64,000 bases of DNA, from the NCBI GenBank assembly GCA_001600615.1, contig BCKK01000005.1:1699559-1763558 (forward strand), given 5' to 3'. Source of the DNA: Dioszegia crocea. Taxonomy: Eukaryota; Basidiomycota; Tremellomycetes; Tremellales; Bulleribasidiaceae. Every line of letters begins with the position of its first letter. The first letter of the stretch is position 1. Made by a program: the position numbers and the translations under genes. The notes beneath the pieces were generated by a model, which saw only the letters and a list, made by a program, of their open reading frames with translations, searched no databases and had not been told where the DNA came from. This document shows positions 32,287 to 42,798 of the stretch, in pieces.

Positions 32287-32680
32287 CGCGAGTAATATGT
32301 ATCTCCGTCAACGGTACGTCTCTCATCTACCTCTGAATCGGCTTTGCAAGACATGATGCTGACTTGACAGATTACAGGAGATGGTCGATAGCTTGCCTGC
32401 CGGAGAGCCGGTCAAGCTCTTCTATCCGCCACTGGCACTCTGCACAGGTATCTCAGCCATGGGTCGCGCGTATCCCTGGACTGAGCTGATTACCCTCACG
32501 CAGCAATGATTGCCTGGACGGCAATATTGCGCATTCCGAATGGCTCTCCGCCTGAGGGGTATGATCTGCCTATCAGTCGGAAATGGAGCTTGGAGGACCT
32601 GTATGATCTCGGAATGTCAGAAACGTGCGGGGACCTCACTGATCGAAAAGTGCTCCTTTATCGCACGTCAGCGGCTTACT
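32287..32680 (+). pseudogene. Truncated QRI7 fragment (last three exons only)
   Basis: Matches the QRI7 region 25522-25860 in the same orientation. It preserves SNMYLR, the first intron position and phase (GTACGT donor at 32313, CAG acceptor), [12 protein letters not shown], the second intron, and MIAWTAILRI through [10 protein letters not shown]. Similarity begins abruptly at CGCGAGTAA near 32287; the first two thirds of the gene are absent. Exon differences are mainly third-position, while introns do not align. At the second acceptor the bases for Asp-Asn-Ala are missing, so the metal-binding Asp of QRI7 is lost. The natural QRI7 stop is absent and the frame reads on. I infer a decayed duplicate, not a working enzyme. 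Confidence 0.85.
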
Positions 32681-32909
32681 CAGGGGCGGGAAGCCTCCCT
32701 TCATGGGTTGTAAGGGCTGGAGGGGCAGGGGGAGCCAAGGCGCTGCTCGAGGGCGGTAGGGGCGAGGCGATTCCGCCACCGACTTCTCTTTCATACTTCA
32801 CGCCCGGTCCGGTTCGACTTCAAGTTCAACTCTCAGCTCCCGTCCCTGATATCGACTACAAAGACCGGTCATCCTCTGCCGTACAATCCCACTTCCCCTC
32901 TTCGACATC

Positions 32910-33512
32910 ATGTCCGATCGTGAGATCAAGCGCGAGTTCCCACCGCTCCCTACTCAAGGCTCTGCTGAAGCTCCCATCGACCTCGAAGACGGCAAGCCTG
33001 GCGACGAAGTGCGAGAGCCGGCATTCCTTTCCGTGCCCGCTTGGACTAGAGCCGATCAAGTCGAGAGAGACAAATGGCGGGCCAAGTTGACTGAGTTGCA
33101 AGAGCTTGGCACGCAGATGAAGAGCCGCCTTCAATCTCTCAATGCCAAAGCCGCGGCTTTGACGACTCTGAAGAATGCCGCAATCACCACTGACGACTGG
33201 TACAAAGTCAGCACAGCTTGTTCGAAGTTTTCGAAGGGCAATTCTGGCTCTACACGCTCGACACCTCTCCACACAAAGCTGTACGAGCTCTACCAAGAGC
33301 TGTGTCAAACTCCCGATCTTCATTACACTGATGACATCCGGTTTCCCTCAAATACCGCGAAAAGTCAGTTCGATCGGGACGCAGAGGCTTTCAAGCAGGT
33401 CGTGAAGCGCACAACGAATGACATTTGGCAGTCTATCGAAAACGCCACCGGAATTCAGTGCTCGACGGTCAAGCAAAGAGCTGCCTTCGTGAGGGGGGCC
33501 GCTGGCCAATGA
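32910..33512 (+). CDS. Hypothetical protein, 200 aa, probable coiled coil
   Basis: Single exon from the ATG at 32910 (MSDREIKREFPPLPTQG). A helical stretch around residues 45-85 (RADQVERDKWRAKLTELQELGTQMKSRL in parts) has heptad-like hydrophobic spacing, followed by LYELYQELCQ and a second charged helix. No signal peptide, membrane span or known domain. It sits directly after the QRI7 fragment. No function inferred. Confidence 0.65.
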   Translation: MSDREIKREFPPLPTQGSAEAPIDLEDGKPGDEVREPAFLSVPAWTRADQVERDKWRAKLTELQELGTQMKSRLQSLNAKAAALTTLKNAAITTDDWYKVSTACSKFSKGNSGSTRSTPLHTKLYELYQELCQTPDLHYTDDIRFPSNTAKSQFDRDAEAFKQVVKRTTNDIWQSIENATGIQCSTVKQRAAFVRGAAGQ

Positions 33513-35101
33513 TGACCAGGATGTCATCTTCTGGCCAGCTTTCTCTAGCTGCACGTAGTGCCCTGGCGCGCGCAATCGCGATCGTTGGTCAACACTCTTT
33601 CTCCAACTCTTGTCCTGAAACATCCTCTCTGTCTACATCACATATGCATTATACCCAGCGAGCGGTGTCCTTCTGTATCAAACCGACGCGCTTACCAGGA
33701 CTCTTTCCGCTTCTCGCACACATCATACCATGACTAACCAGGACCAACCCTTCCTCCCTCGCACCCGGCAATTCTGAAACGCGGGGTAAAACAAGCCTAA
33801 ATTTCCCCTTTGGGCAAATCCCCACTCGGACGCGCTAAAAACAAACCCGTTACCCCGCAGCCTGGCTTCGCTATTGGTATGCCTTACTTTTGCTGGCTGT
33901 CTATGCTGGCCGGTTTCGCTTCCGACGGGATGGCTCAGGGTGGGGGAAGAAGGGACGTGCACCGTCTGTTAGGATGAGCGGACTACGCATAGACACTGAG
34001 AGGGAGGTAGGAGAGGGAGAAGGTGATAGAGGTGAGCTGTATTCCTCACCCCTTCGCTGTTTCTGTCTTTCCGCCCAACGTCGTTCTCGTTCGTCCTCAG
34101 CCGCTTAAATTACCTCTGACAGTATTTCACTCATCTTGGATCCCATATCTGAGGTTGTAGATGCTGATATCTTAGGCTGTAATAGGTCATCGTCGGACCT
34201 CAATATCCCCCTCTTTCAGCTTCATCATCCTCATCATCGCTCACCCTCTCCCATACCGTTGGATTCGACCGCCTCGGTCACTTCCACACTATCAGTCTAC
34301 CTCGCTCTAATAGGCTAACTACAAATTTCCAAGCTTGGAACCTCCCCCTTCCGCCCAAGTCAAACCACCGTAGCGGCCGCTGCAGAAGGACGTCCCCGAA
34401 GATCGATAATTGTCGCTCGAAAGAAGAAGTGACAAGTCGAGATACAGCTTTGACATACTGAGGTGTATCGTCTCCGTCGGAAAGTTCCATCCACTCCCCG
34501 CGTCACGAAAGGGTATTTAAGTGAGTTTCCCGTTTGATTCCTTTCTTCCTTCTCCTCATGCCATACAACTCATAGGTAGTCTTTAGCTTACCTCTTTCAG
34601 ATAGTCAAGGTTAGGGAAGGAAGTGGTGTCCCAGTCATACAGCTGTAGTAAGAGCAGGAGTAGGTGTATAGATACGAGTCAGAGGTGAGTCATCGACCGC
34701 AACCTCGGCATCGCGCTTGCTTTCATTTTGGCTGAATCCAATAGCTCGTCCACTTACACCATATCCCTTGATTCGGACTTTCCAAGCTCTGCCAAGCGAG
34801 CTCCAAATAAGTCAGTATTCCCCTCTGTGTCCTACACCGTATATCTTGCTCATATTCTAGGACACGCTCAAGGCTGGCATACCCCGTCCCGCCACCGTTC
34901 TCCACAGCATCTCCTTCATCCCCACTCCTCTCCTCCTCGGTCTCTTTGGCAGTGTGAGATATTGCACAGTGAGTCTCACCTACTACTCGAAGCTCTGTCA
35001 TCCACTGCTTGCCGCATCGCTGACCCCCACAGTACCTACCCACTGCCCACCTCACCCTGAGATTGGCCACTCCCGATTGAGCATCCTCATTCCAGCCAAA
35101 C
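33513..35101. other. Gene-poor gap of 1.6 kb
   Basis: Precedes the RanBP2 zinc-finger gene and probably holds its promoter and a long, perhaps spliced, leader. ORFs here start with non-ATG codons and show no family resemblance. Confidence 0.45.
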
Positions 35102-37627
35102 ATGCCGCCTCTTACTCCCGATGAAGATCTGTCCGAGCTCGCCGCGCTCCTCGCCACTCCTCCCTCACCCATTCTCCAGACCCCAACGACGACGGACGAT
35201 ACTTCTCTCCCCGACACCAGTTTGGACTCTGGGTCCAGCTCGGGCCTGGCTCTCAGCTCGTCCAGCCAGTCCTTCGTTCCTCGATTGAAGGGTGATGTAC
35301 CGATGTTTGTAAGTCTCTCCTTAGTCTGCCCAGACCACCAAGATCAGCTACGACAGCTCTTCACCTATCCTACCCAAGCCCCTCATCGCTACCTCCCTCC
35401 CCCTGGATCTCCCTCTCCCTCTCTTTGCTGCACAGCGCTAACATCCAGGTCCCTCGATCTCTACACGAGCTCCTCTCCCGTGAGACCTCCCCCGACGCCT
35501 ACGCCACCATCTCCACCCGAAGCCGCAACATGAGCATCAGCAGTGACCTCAGCGATGACGGTTTCCCCTCATTCCAACCCTTCGCCACCCCACCTCAGGC
35601 CGATCTGAGCGAGGATGGCATACCAGCTGCCTATCTGCTCAACGACGATTTCTACTATCAGTACGTCGGCGCCGTCAAATCCCGCCCGCATCCAGCTGCC
35701 TGTGCGACCCGGACGCCCGTCCCCAGCTCTCCCTCACTCCTCGTCCCACGCCTACCCACTACTGGTGGTCTAACCCCTCCTACTCCGCCGGCCGGGCTGT
35801 TGCCGAGCCCTTTCATCGATGGCGCTATTAATACCTCTATCGCTGAACGGCTTGCTGCTCAGATTTTGGGCGAGCAGGACGACGAGCCTCGTGGACCCAC
35901 TCGGCCGACTTCCAGCCGCTTTGCATTCAGGCGTAATGCTCCTCTGATCGAGCCGGAGCTTGAACCTATTGGATCAGAATTGAAGGTCAAGGCTACTGAG
36001 ATCAATGTCGATGTGAGTAACTCTCCCTCCAATTTATATTTTACTCCATTGCTGACCCCTCAGACTCATCAGGTCCAGCGCGGCACGGAGTACAGGGCAT
36101 TCCACCACACTAGCACCCGAGACGAGATTTTTGATCCGAACTCAGCATTCCAGCACACCCGCACACCCTCCGACAGCCTTGCTCGGTGGTTAGGCGAGAG
36201 GACATCAAGGCGGGAAGAGTTGAACGTAAGTCTACAGTCCCGTATGACGCTAATACGCCAGAATCAACCCAAGACTCCCGCGCAAGTCCATCTCCGATCC
36301 GATTCTCGCAACACAGACGAATCTGGTAGTTCCCGTACTAGCAAATACTCGTTCGCCACTGCATTCAATCAGTCGGGGTACGGCGGTCATCTTTCTCCTC
36401 CGTCGAACTATCGAACCCCTGCTCTCGCCCTGACCACTCACGCCCTTGATTTGTTATACGATTCCTCCGGGAGTGGAAGCGCCGGGCATGGTGGACCGAT
36501 CGCTCCGTGGGGACACTTTGCAGTTCCGGGCGGTACGGTCGACCTTCGAGCTATTTGGGATCGGCCCCTTCCTCAGCAGCCCAGCCAGCCAGCAATGGTC
36601 CCAAGGAGTGGCTTGGCAGCCGCATATGGCGCAGTCGGTACTGGTCGGCCGGACTCTACCCCTCTCCACCCCACTGCCAGTCAGACTAGCGGCGTCATAC
36701 CTTCATCTGACTCTGCGTCTCTCCTGACCGCCAGTGCTTTCTGGCCCACACCCGCCCAATCTGCCCAAGCGCTCCAGTATGCTCGAGCGACTCAGCAGTA
36801 CGCACAGCAACAGCGAGGCGCGCCGTATGCTTCTGTCTCGGTATATGAGGGTTATCAGGGTATGCAAGACGCGCCGTTGACCCCTGGTGATTGGCGTAAG
36901 TCTCTTTGCCTAGATGTGATATAGCGCGGATGAAACCCTTCAGGGTAGATGAGAGTGAAGAGCGTAGAAGTAAAGTGCTGATGTTTCAGTCTGTGCCAGG
37001 ATGGACTGTCGATTTGTCAATTTTGCAAGGAATGTCGATTGCAAATCGTAAGTCTTCCCTTTAGCTGGGATAGGGATGAATGAGCTTATGTATAGGTGCG
37101 GAACCAGGAAGATGCTGGACGATCTGGTGAGTTTTGTGTTGCGCAGCTAGGTCGCCTGTAACTAAGCTGACTCTTCAAAGCGAAGCGCTCAGCAGCTCCA
37201 GCAGGGCCCGCCATTGGGATCAGCAGGGGATTGGCAGTGCGCCACATGCCATTTCATCAGTGAGTTGCCTGAATAAATCCGCACTTCCATCTGGCCAACA
37301 GCTGACAGTGTAGATTGGAGGCGTAGGACACTCTGTATGAAGTGTTTCCCAGACCACCCGTCAAACTCGGGTAAGTTGGCATGTAGTCTACGGCGGATTG
37401 AGGTCACAGCTTACTTTCAGACCGGTCATTCAACTACCCCGATCCTCGAAGCGGCTCAAGCGCAACCCTCGCTCAGGCATTCGCCCGCGGTACAAACTTG
37501 CTTTCGCCCTCGCCTGATTCGGCGAGCTGGTATGAGGGATACGCGCGTGGGTGGACAGTTCCGTCCCAGGTCAGTCTAGTTTTTGGGGCTATGCTCTGGC
37601 GTACGACGAGCTGATCAATCATAGTAA
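35102..37627 (+). CDS. Protein with two RanBP2-type zinc fingers, 647 aa
   Basis: Ten exons: 35102-35308, 35449-36012, 36064-36225, 36262-36895, 36990-37047, 37096-37126, 37181-37259, 37314-37370, 37421-37569 and 37625-37627; phases consistent. Residues 1-520 are Ser/Pro/Thr-rich with an early MPPLTPDEDLSELAALL helix and a Gln-rich patch (ATQQYAQQQ). Two RanBP2 fingers follow: DWLCARMDCRFVNFARNVDC with CKSC, and DWQCATCHFINWRRRTLC with CMKC. Both keep the W-x-C, Asn and four-Cys pattern. These fingers usually bind single-stranded RNA; yeast Nrp1 is a paired-finger example. The protein probably acts in RNA regulation, but no RRM is seen. The last exon consists only of the TAA stop. Confidence 0.87.
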
Positions 37628-38967
37628 TTGAGGCTCGTTCCCCTCTCATTCCTCGACTAGCTTCCCTCTCACTCTCGATTCTTCGAACCCTCATGTCAAA
37701 AGCCCAAAAACAGCGCAACCGGTTTACTCTCTCTTCTCTTCCCTTCCTTTCGATTTCGATTTCGACCCACGACCCTTCACGACCTCTTCATGGTTTACGA
37801 TACACTACCCCCATAGCCAATAATCACATTTATTTCATTCTTGGGTTTTATTCCGCCGACAAGTAATCATCCGGCGATACCTCCCTCTTATTCCCCCCTC
37901 TTTCCCTTTCCTGCTAGGTATCGGTGCTCCGCTGTCGTATGGCGTGTAGGAGAGACAAGTGCAGACTTCCGGATACGGATGGGAATAGGAAGGATAGGAG
38001 GGCGACAAAACATATGTGGAACGGATCCGGAAGTCTGGAGGGGATACGGATAAGGACGGCAGGACGGCGGACAAGGAGCAGGTATATAGGCGGAGAGGTT
38101 TCTGCAAGGCATGGTCGACGATAATTAGCATAGTCAATATTTCTCTCTCTCTGTTGTCTCGTTTTCCAGTTTTCAATACTCTTATGTTGCGATCATCCGA
38201 TGTATATACTGTATTATTAGCTTGTGGTCGGTGAGCGCCCGACCTAGACTCAGGCATGGACGGCTGATACCTGGCTGAAGATCCAAAGGATGGGGCCTGG
38301 GATAAGGTTTCGTTAATTTAGACTCCCTACGCTTGGACCCCCTTTGACCTCAGCCATCTCCTCATCGTTCTTCTGATCATCAACACTCCTCCTACATCAC
38401 ATATCGCCCCCTTCCTCTATGACATCCCACATCCAACAGTGCCCCCATACCTCTCCAGGACGTTACATACCCCGCCATACCCTAAAATCAGGCGCGACTA
38501 CCCCGCATGACCCCGGCCCCGCCCCCCATCTGGGTCTTGACACAATCACCCAAGGAGCATGTCTCACCCTCACCTCGCTATTCCCTGAGCGGTCCAGGCT
38601 CTGCCGCCTTGACCAGTGCTTAGATGGCGGGACCTGGGGTGGGATCGAGATCTGATACGATACGATATGACGGCCGGGGGCGACAGATGACAACGATGTC
38701 TCACATTTTCCCACCAACCTCTTTCCCACGCTCCCCACTTTCCCAGAAACCCGCCTCTCAAGCGTCGGTCCGCGGTTAGAACAGGCAAAGGGTGAGACTT
38801 TCCTCATTGAGCCTAGGCCCAGGCCCAGGTGGCGTCCGGAGGGATATATAAGAGGGGGACCATCTTACTCGAGTCGTTCCTCTTTCATCTACCCGGTATC
38901 CAATATCATTATAGGATACCACCCCATATCCACCGATCCTACATTCTGCAGTTAGTCCTTAGCTGAG
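37628..38967. other. Intergenic region of 1.3 kb
   Basis: Between two plus-strand genes. An ATG-started ORF of 78 codons at 38419-38655 has no recognisable features and I do not call it. The right end carries the promoter of the 265-aa gene. Confidence 0.45.
38845..38851 (+). promoter_or_regulatory. TATA box of the 265-aa Ser/Thr-rich protein gene
   Basis: TATATAA followed by G, about 120 bases upstream of the ATG at 38968. Confidence 0.5.
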
Positions 38968-39876
38968 ATGCCTCCCATCAGTGTCGACTGGGCTAAGATT
39001 GAGGCCATTTGGGAGAAGCCAGAGCAGGGCTATACCGATTGCTGGGGCAAGTTGCAAGTTCTCGATGCGGAGAGACAGGATAGTCCTGGTGGTAAGCCCA
39101 AAGGGAAGGTTCAGGGGAAGGGTCTTAGTGAGAAATCGAAGTATGCCGATGGATTCGGTAAGTCGTCCAGCGGCGGGGTCACGGTCACTGTGAGATGTTT
39201 AGCGCTGACCCATATTAGTCCACGAAGACATCAAGAAGGTCAACATTGTATCGTGGATCAGTCCCACCCCCGACCTTATCAACTTGGCCACTTGGTAAGT
39301 CCCATTGTAACTTACCCTAAGAGTGGAGCTGATGATAGCGCTAGGCATCCGATGGTTGATTTCTCCGCTTCTCCTCCTACCTCCATCCGCCACATACCCG
39401 GCCTTACCTCCACTCCCTTCGATTCGAGCTCGAACCCCAACACTTATTCCAAGATGCCCGGCTCCATCTCGACCCAAAGCCCCTCTACCAAGATGCCCAG
39501 CTCGATCTCCACCCCCGTCGCCCCGGGGGCTGGACCCAGCACATACTACCCCACAACCTGGAGCTCTAGCTCCACCGGCGTCGCTCGGAACGCTGGCACC
39601 AGCACTTACACTTGCGCCATGACGTCCAGCTCCCCCTCGACCCCTATCGCCTCGAGCTCCTCTTCCAGCACATTCGACACATCTCCCAACTCAACCTCGA
39701 CACCCGTCGCATCGAGCACTACCTCCAGCCCATACGCCATGTCGCCCGTCGATATTGTTCGGGCCAATCGGCCAGGATGGTTGGGTCCCAGGCTTAGCCA
39801 GCGCGATGTCTCCAGTACGTATATTACCAATCTGGCAATGTCGTATGTCCGGGGAAGGTCGACCGGGCGGGGTTAG
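38968..39876 (+). CDS. Hypothetical Ser/Thr-rich protein, 265 aa
   Basis: Three exons, 38968-39157, 39219-39294 and 39345-39876, phases 1 and 2 matched. The first 90 residues look folded (MPPISVDWAKIEAIWEKPEQ, then VHEDIKKVNIVSWISPTPDL, INLATWHPMVDF). From about residue 110 on the protein is a repetitive Ser/Thr/Pro tail with recurring STPVA and KMP-SIST units. It ends in a short basic segment (YVRGRSTGRG). No signal peptide. Not recognised. The strong TATA box suggests regulated expression. Confidence 0.7.
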   Translation: MPPISVDWAKIEAIWEKPEQGYTDCWGKLQVLDAERQDSPGGKPKGKVQGKGLSEKSKYADGFGKSSSGGVTVTVRCLALTHISPRRHQEGQHCIVDQSHPRPYQLGHLVSPIVTYPKSGADDSARHPMVDFSASPPTSIRHIPGLTSTPFDSSSNPNTYSKMPGSISTQSPSTKMPSSISTPVAPGAGPSTYYPTTWSSSSTGVARNAGTSTYTCAMTSSSPSTPIASSSSSSTFDTSPNSTSTPVASSTTSSPYAMSPVDIVRANRPGWLGPRLSQRDVSSTYITNLAMSYVRGRSTGRG

Positions 39877-40580
39877 ACTGAGGGGGACGATGGCGGTGCA
39901 GTGAGTGAGTGTTTTCCGGTTACGCGTTCTGGACTGCGGCCTTTGTGCTGACGATCCAGGTTCATGTCGTCGTTCATTGTGGAAGGATGTTCGTGATAGT
40001 GAAGAAATGTATGATTAGACAGGTAGAAGGTGTAGCCTGTTGAAGAGTTGTGATGTTTGTGCGTCCAGGCGGAGAGGAAGGAGAATGCCCTCGAGTTTGA
40101 GTTTGGCTAAGTAGCGTGTAAGATTGCATGTACCGTATTTTCGTTTATTGTCCTTGATCTAGAGCGGTGATTGATAGAGGTTCGTACTGATCAAGCTACA
40201 AGATGTTGAGGGGAAGGAGAGGGCGGAAGGAGGAAGATGGAAAAGCGGGAAGGAGTGTGACTGCAACGACGCGTCTCACCCGCGGTCCTTTTCGTTATTG
40301 CACCTGACCCTAAGATGTTGAATGCCATGACGGAATGGCTTGATGTATCACTTGGTCTCAAGATGTGCCTCTTGCGAGGTACACATTACCTCTTGATACC
40401 AACCGCACTCATTCCAAGGCCTTGATCATAATTCATACAATACACAAAAGAAGCCAATTTCAATCCGATTCCTATCCCCCAACAAGCCCCTGAATCTCCT
40501 TAACCTCCCGCCCTCTCTTCATCTTCAGCCACACCGAGCCCTTCCACCTCTACCTCATACCCAGTCACTCTAGGTCACAT
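39877..40580. other. Convergent 3' intergenic region
   Basis: 700 bases between the stop codons of the Ser/Thr-rich gene and the PRPP synthetase gene. No ORF or repeat supported. Confidence 0.45.
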
Positions 40581-42394
40581 CTAGAAGTAATCGGGCCTAA
40601 ACAAGGCTGAAATGGATTCACTGGATCCCCATCAGCATCTTCCCTCCCTCCAAGAACTATTGACTCACCCATTATGCGTCCTCCTTATACTCTCCGCAAT
40701 GACCGGTGCGATATCTATAGTTTCCAAAACCCCATCGCACGCTAGGACTCGATGCGTCTGATCGATCGAGTTGGTCACGATGAGTTTCTTAACGGGTAGG
40801 TCTTTTAGGTTTTCCATTGTCGTATCACTCAATAACCCTTGTTACATCAGCACTGGTTCTTCTCCCATGGTAGAACTTGAACTGACCGTGTGAAATCAAA
40901 GCATAAACCTCACTAGCCCCATTCTCTCTCAAGACCTGCGCAGCCAATCGGACAGTGTGTCCAGTATCAATCATGTCGTCCACCAAGATTGCGACCCGGC
41001 CGCGAACATCCCCAACTAGCAATTCCATCGTTTCCACCCTTTCTTCATCGTCATCGTGGCCGTGGTTTGATCCAGAGTCGGAACCTGAGGGTGTAGGTGG
41101 TACGGTGGGGATGTGTGAAAAGCCGCCGTGGAAAGAAGCAGTCATGTCGCGTCGACGTTTACGGTTGATTAGGGCGAAATCTAGGTTGAGTTGGTCGGCT
41201 AGGGCTGTTGCGCTGGCTTGTTAGCTAGGAGCGGGCGGAGAGAGAGAGGAGATGGGTAGGTTGGAGTAGAAGAGCAATGGGGAAGGAGAAGGGGAAGAAG
41301 CAGGGGAGGGCAGAGGAAGGAGGCGTAAAAGAGTAGAGAGGAAGGCGGAGAAGGAGTCTTAGGTTGAAAAGTACGAAAGTGGAATGGCACACGCGAGACT
41401 TTGACTTACCGCTTGGCACCTCCTGCATCTGGACTGACCATGATGGCCGACTTCCAACCCGGAATTTCTTGCTTGATGTATGACATCAATGAGGGTTCCG
41501 AGAATAAGTTGTCGACGGGGATATCGAAAAATCCCTGGATTTGTGAAGCGTGCAAGTCCATCGTGATGACGTGGTCGGCACCTGCGACAGCTAAGAGGTT
41601 GGCGACGAGTCTATGGGTCAGCGAGTAGTCTGGAGGAAGGAGCCGAAATGCGACGGGGGTTGACTTACTTGGCGGTGATGGGTGCTCGAGACTTGTCCTT
41701 CTTGTCTTGTCGGGCGTAAGGGTAGCAAGGGATGACGGCGGTGATACGTTTAGCTGAGGCAGTCTTGCAAGCTGTAAAGTGTCAGCTGAGGTCTCCGAGG
41801 CCGCAAGTTGGGGGAGATGAATCAACTCACCAGAAATCATAATCAACAGTTCCATCAAGTGGTCATTGATATCAGGGGGCGAGGGAGACTGGAGAATGAA
41901 GACATCTTCATTCCGGACTGAAGAGTGGATCTGAACGGACGTCTCTAGAGAGAGGAACTTGGAGACATGGCATGGTGTGAGCTGGATACCGAGTCTGTGG
42001 GGTTGAAGTTGGTCGCGTGCGGGGTAAGGGTGTGGACAGGGTGGTGAGAGATGAAACGTGGGCGGGGGGAGACATCAAACGAGGGTCGGTAGATATTGAA
42101 GAAAACCTTGATCAGCAAATTTCGGAGGAGATGCAGAACGTGCGTGATGGCAAAGGATGGTCGACTGGAAAGGCCAACTTCAGGCAGTCTCGGTTTAGCC
42201 GAGATGGGATTGGAAGGGGCAAAGAAAGACATACCGGGCAGCGACAGCTTCAGCGAGTTTTGGATGACTGTTGCCTATAATGCGGTCAGACTTGCAGTCT
42301 AGCCAAGAGGATCATAAGGTGGCAGAGCCTCTACGCGAAGTAAGGACCGAAACCCACCCGTCAAGAGCTTGATGGAATTGCCGGTATTGTGCAT
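40581..42394 (-). CDS. PRS: Ribose-phosphate pyrophosphokinase (PRPP synthetase), 359 aa
   Basis: Makes PRPP from ribose 5-phosphate and ATP for nucleotide, His and Trp synthesis. Eight exons: 42394-42358, 42274-42235, 41994-41831, 41771-41669, 41610-41410, 41212-40887, 40837-40669 and 40620-40581. Starts [20 protein letters not shown]. Signature [18 protein letters not shown]; catalytic loop [24 protein letters not shown]-binding [15 protein letters not shown] polar insertion of about 35 residues ([15 protein letters not shown] to DDDEERVE) sits between the KRRRDM strand and [10 protein letters not shown], as seen in some fungal Prs subunits. Which yeast Prs1-5 it equals cannot be settled by eye. 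Divergent from eIF2A. Confidence 0.96.
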
Positions 42395-42798
42395 TTCGGC
42401 CTGACTCTTTGAGGCTCGCTCTTCGGTACAGCTGCGATTCTATCCTTCTGCGGGCTGTTCGAGGGAGGCTATGGACTCTGAGAGCGGTAGAGCAAGGCAG
42501 CAAGGTGGATAGCGTATAGAGGGTCGGTGAGAGGGTGTCTTGGGAATTTTGGTGTGACCCCTTCAAATGACGTAAACCGGAGGACCCCGGCAAGTCCGAT
42601 CCGGCCGGATTTCCCCTTTTCCGGGTGTGTGTCCGGGCTGAGTTCCTTATCAAATATGACGTGGGCATCCAGGCCCTAGAGCCAGGAAAGTCCAACGCCC
42701 TCTTGACTATCTTTTGTACACTATTCCTTGCTGCCTCACTTGCAATAGGAACAGGTCACCATTACTAGCTGGTCATACACTGCAGCGAGTACTTCATC
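42395..42798. promoter_or_regulatory. Divergent promoter, PRS / eIF2A
   Basis: 404 bases between two divergent start codons of growth-related genes; a shared promoter is plausible. No TATA box seen. Confidence 0.45.

Noticed and set aside
35425..35448. Upstream in-frame codons before exon 2 of the RanBP2-finger gene
   Set aside because: They lie in the intron; the CAG at 35446-35448 gives an in-phase join to exon 1.
38419..38655. 78-codon ATG ORF between the RanBP2-finger and Ser/Thr-rich genes
   Set aside because: No motif, no clear promoter signal, and within the range expected by chance in GC-rich DNA.
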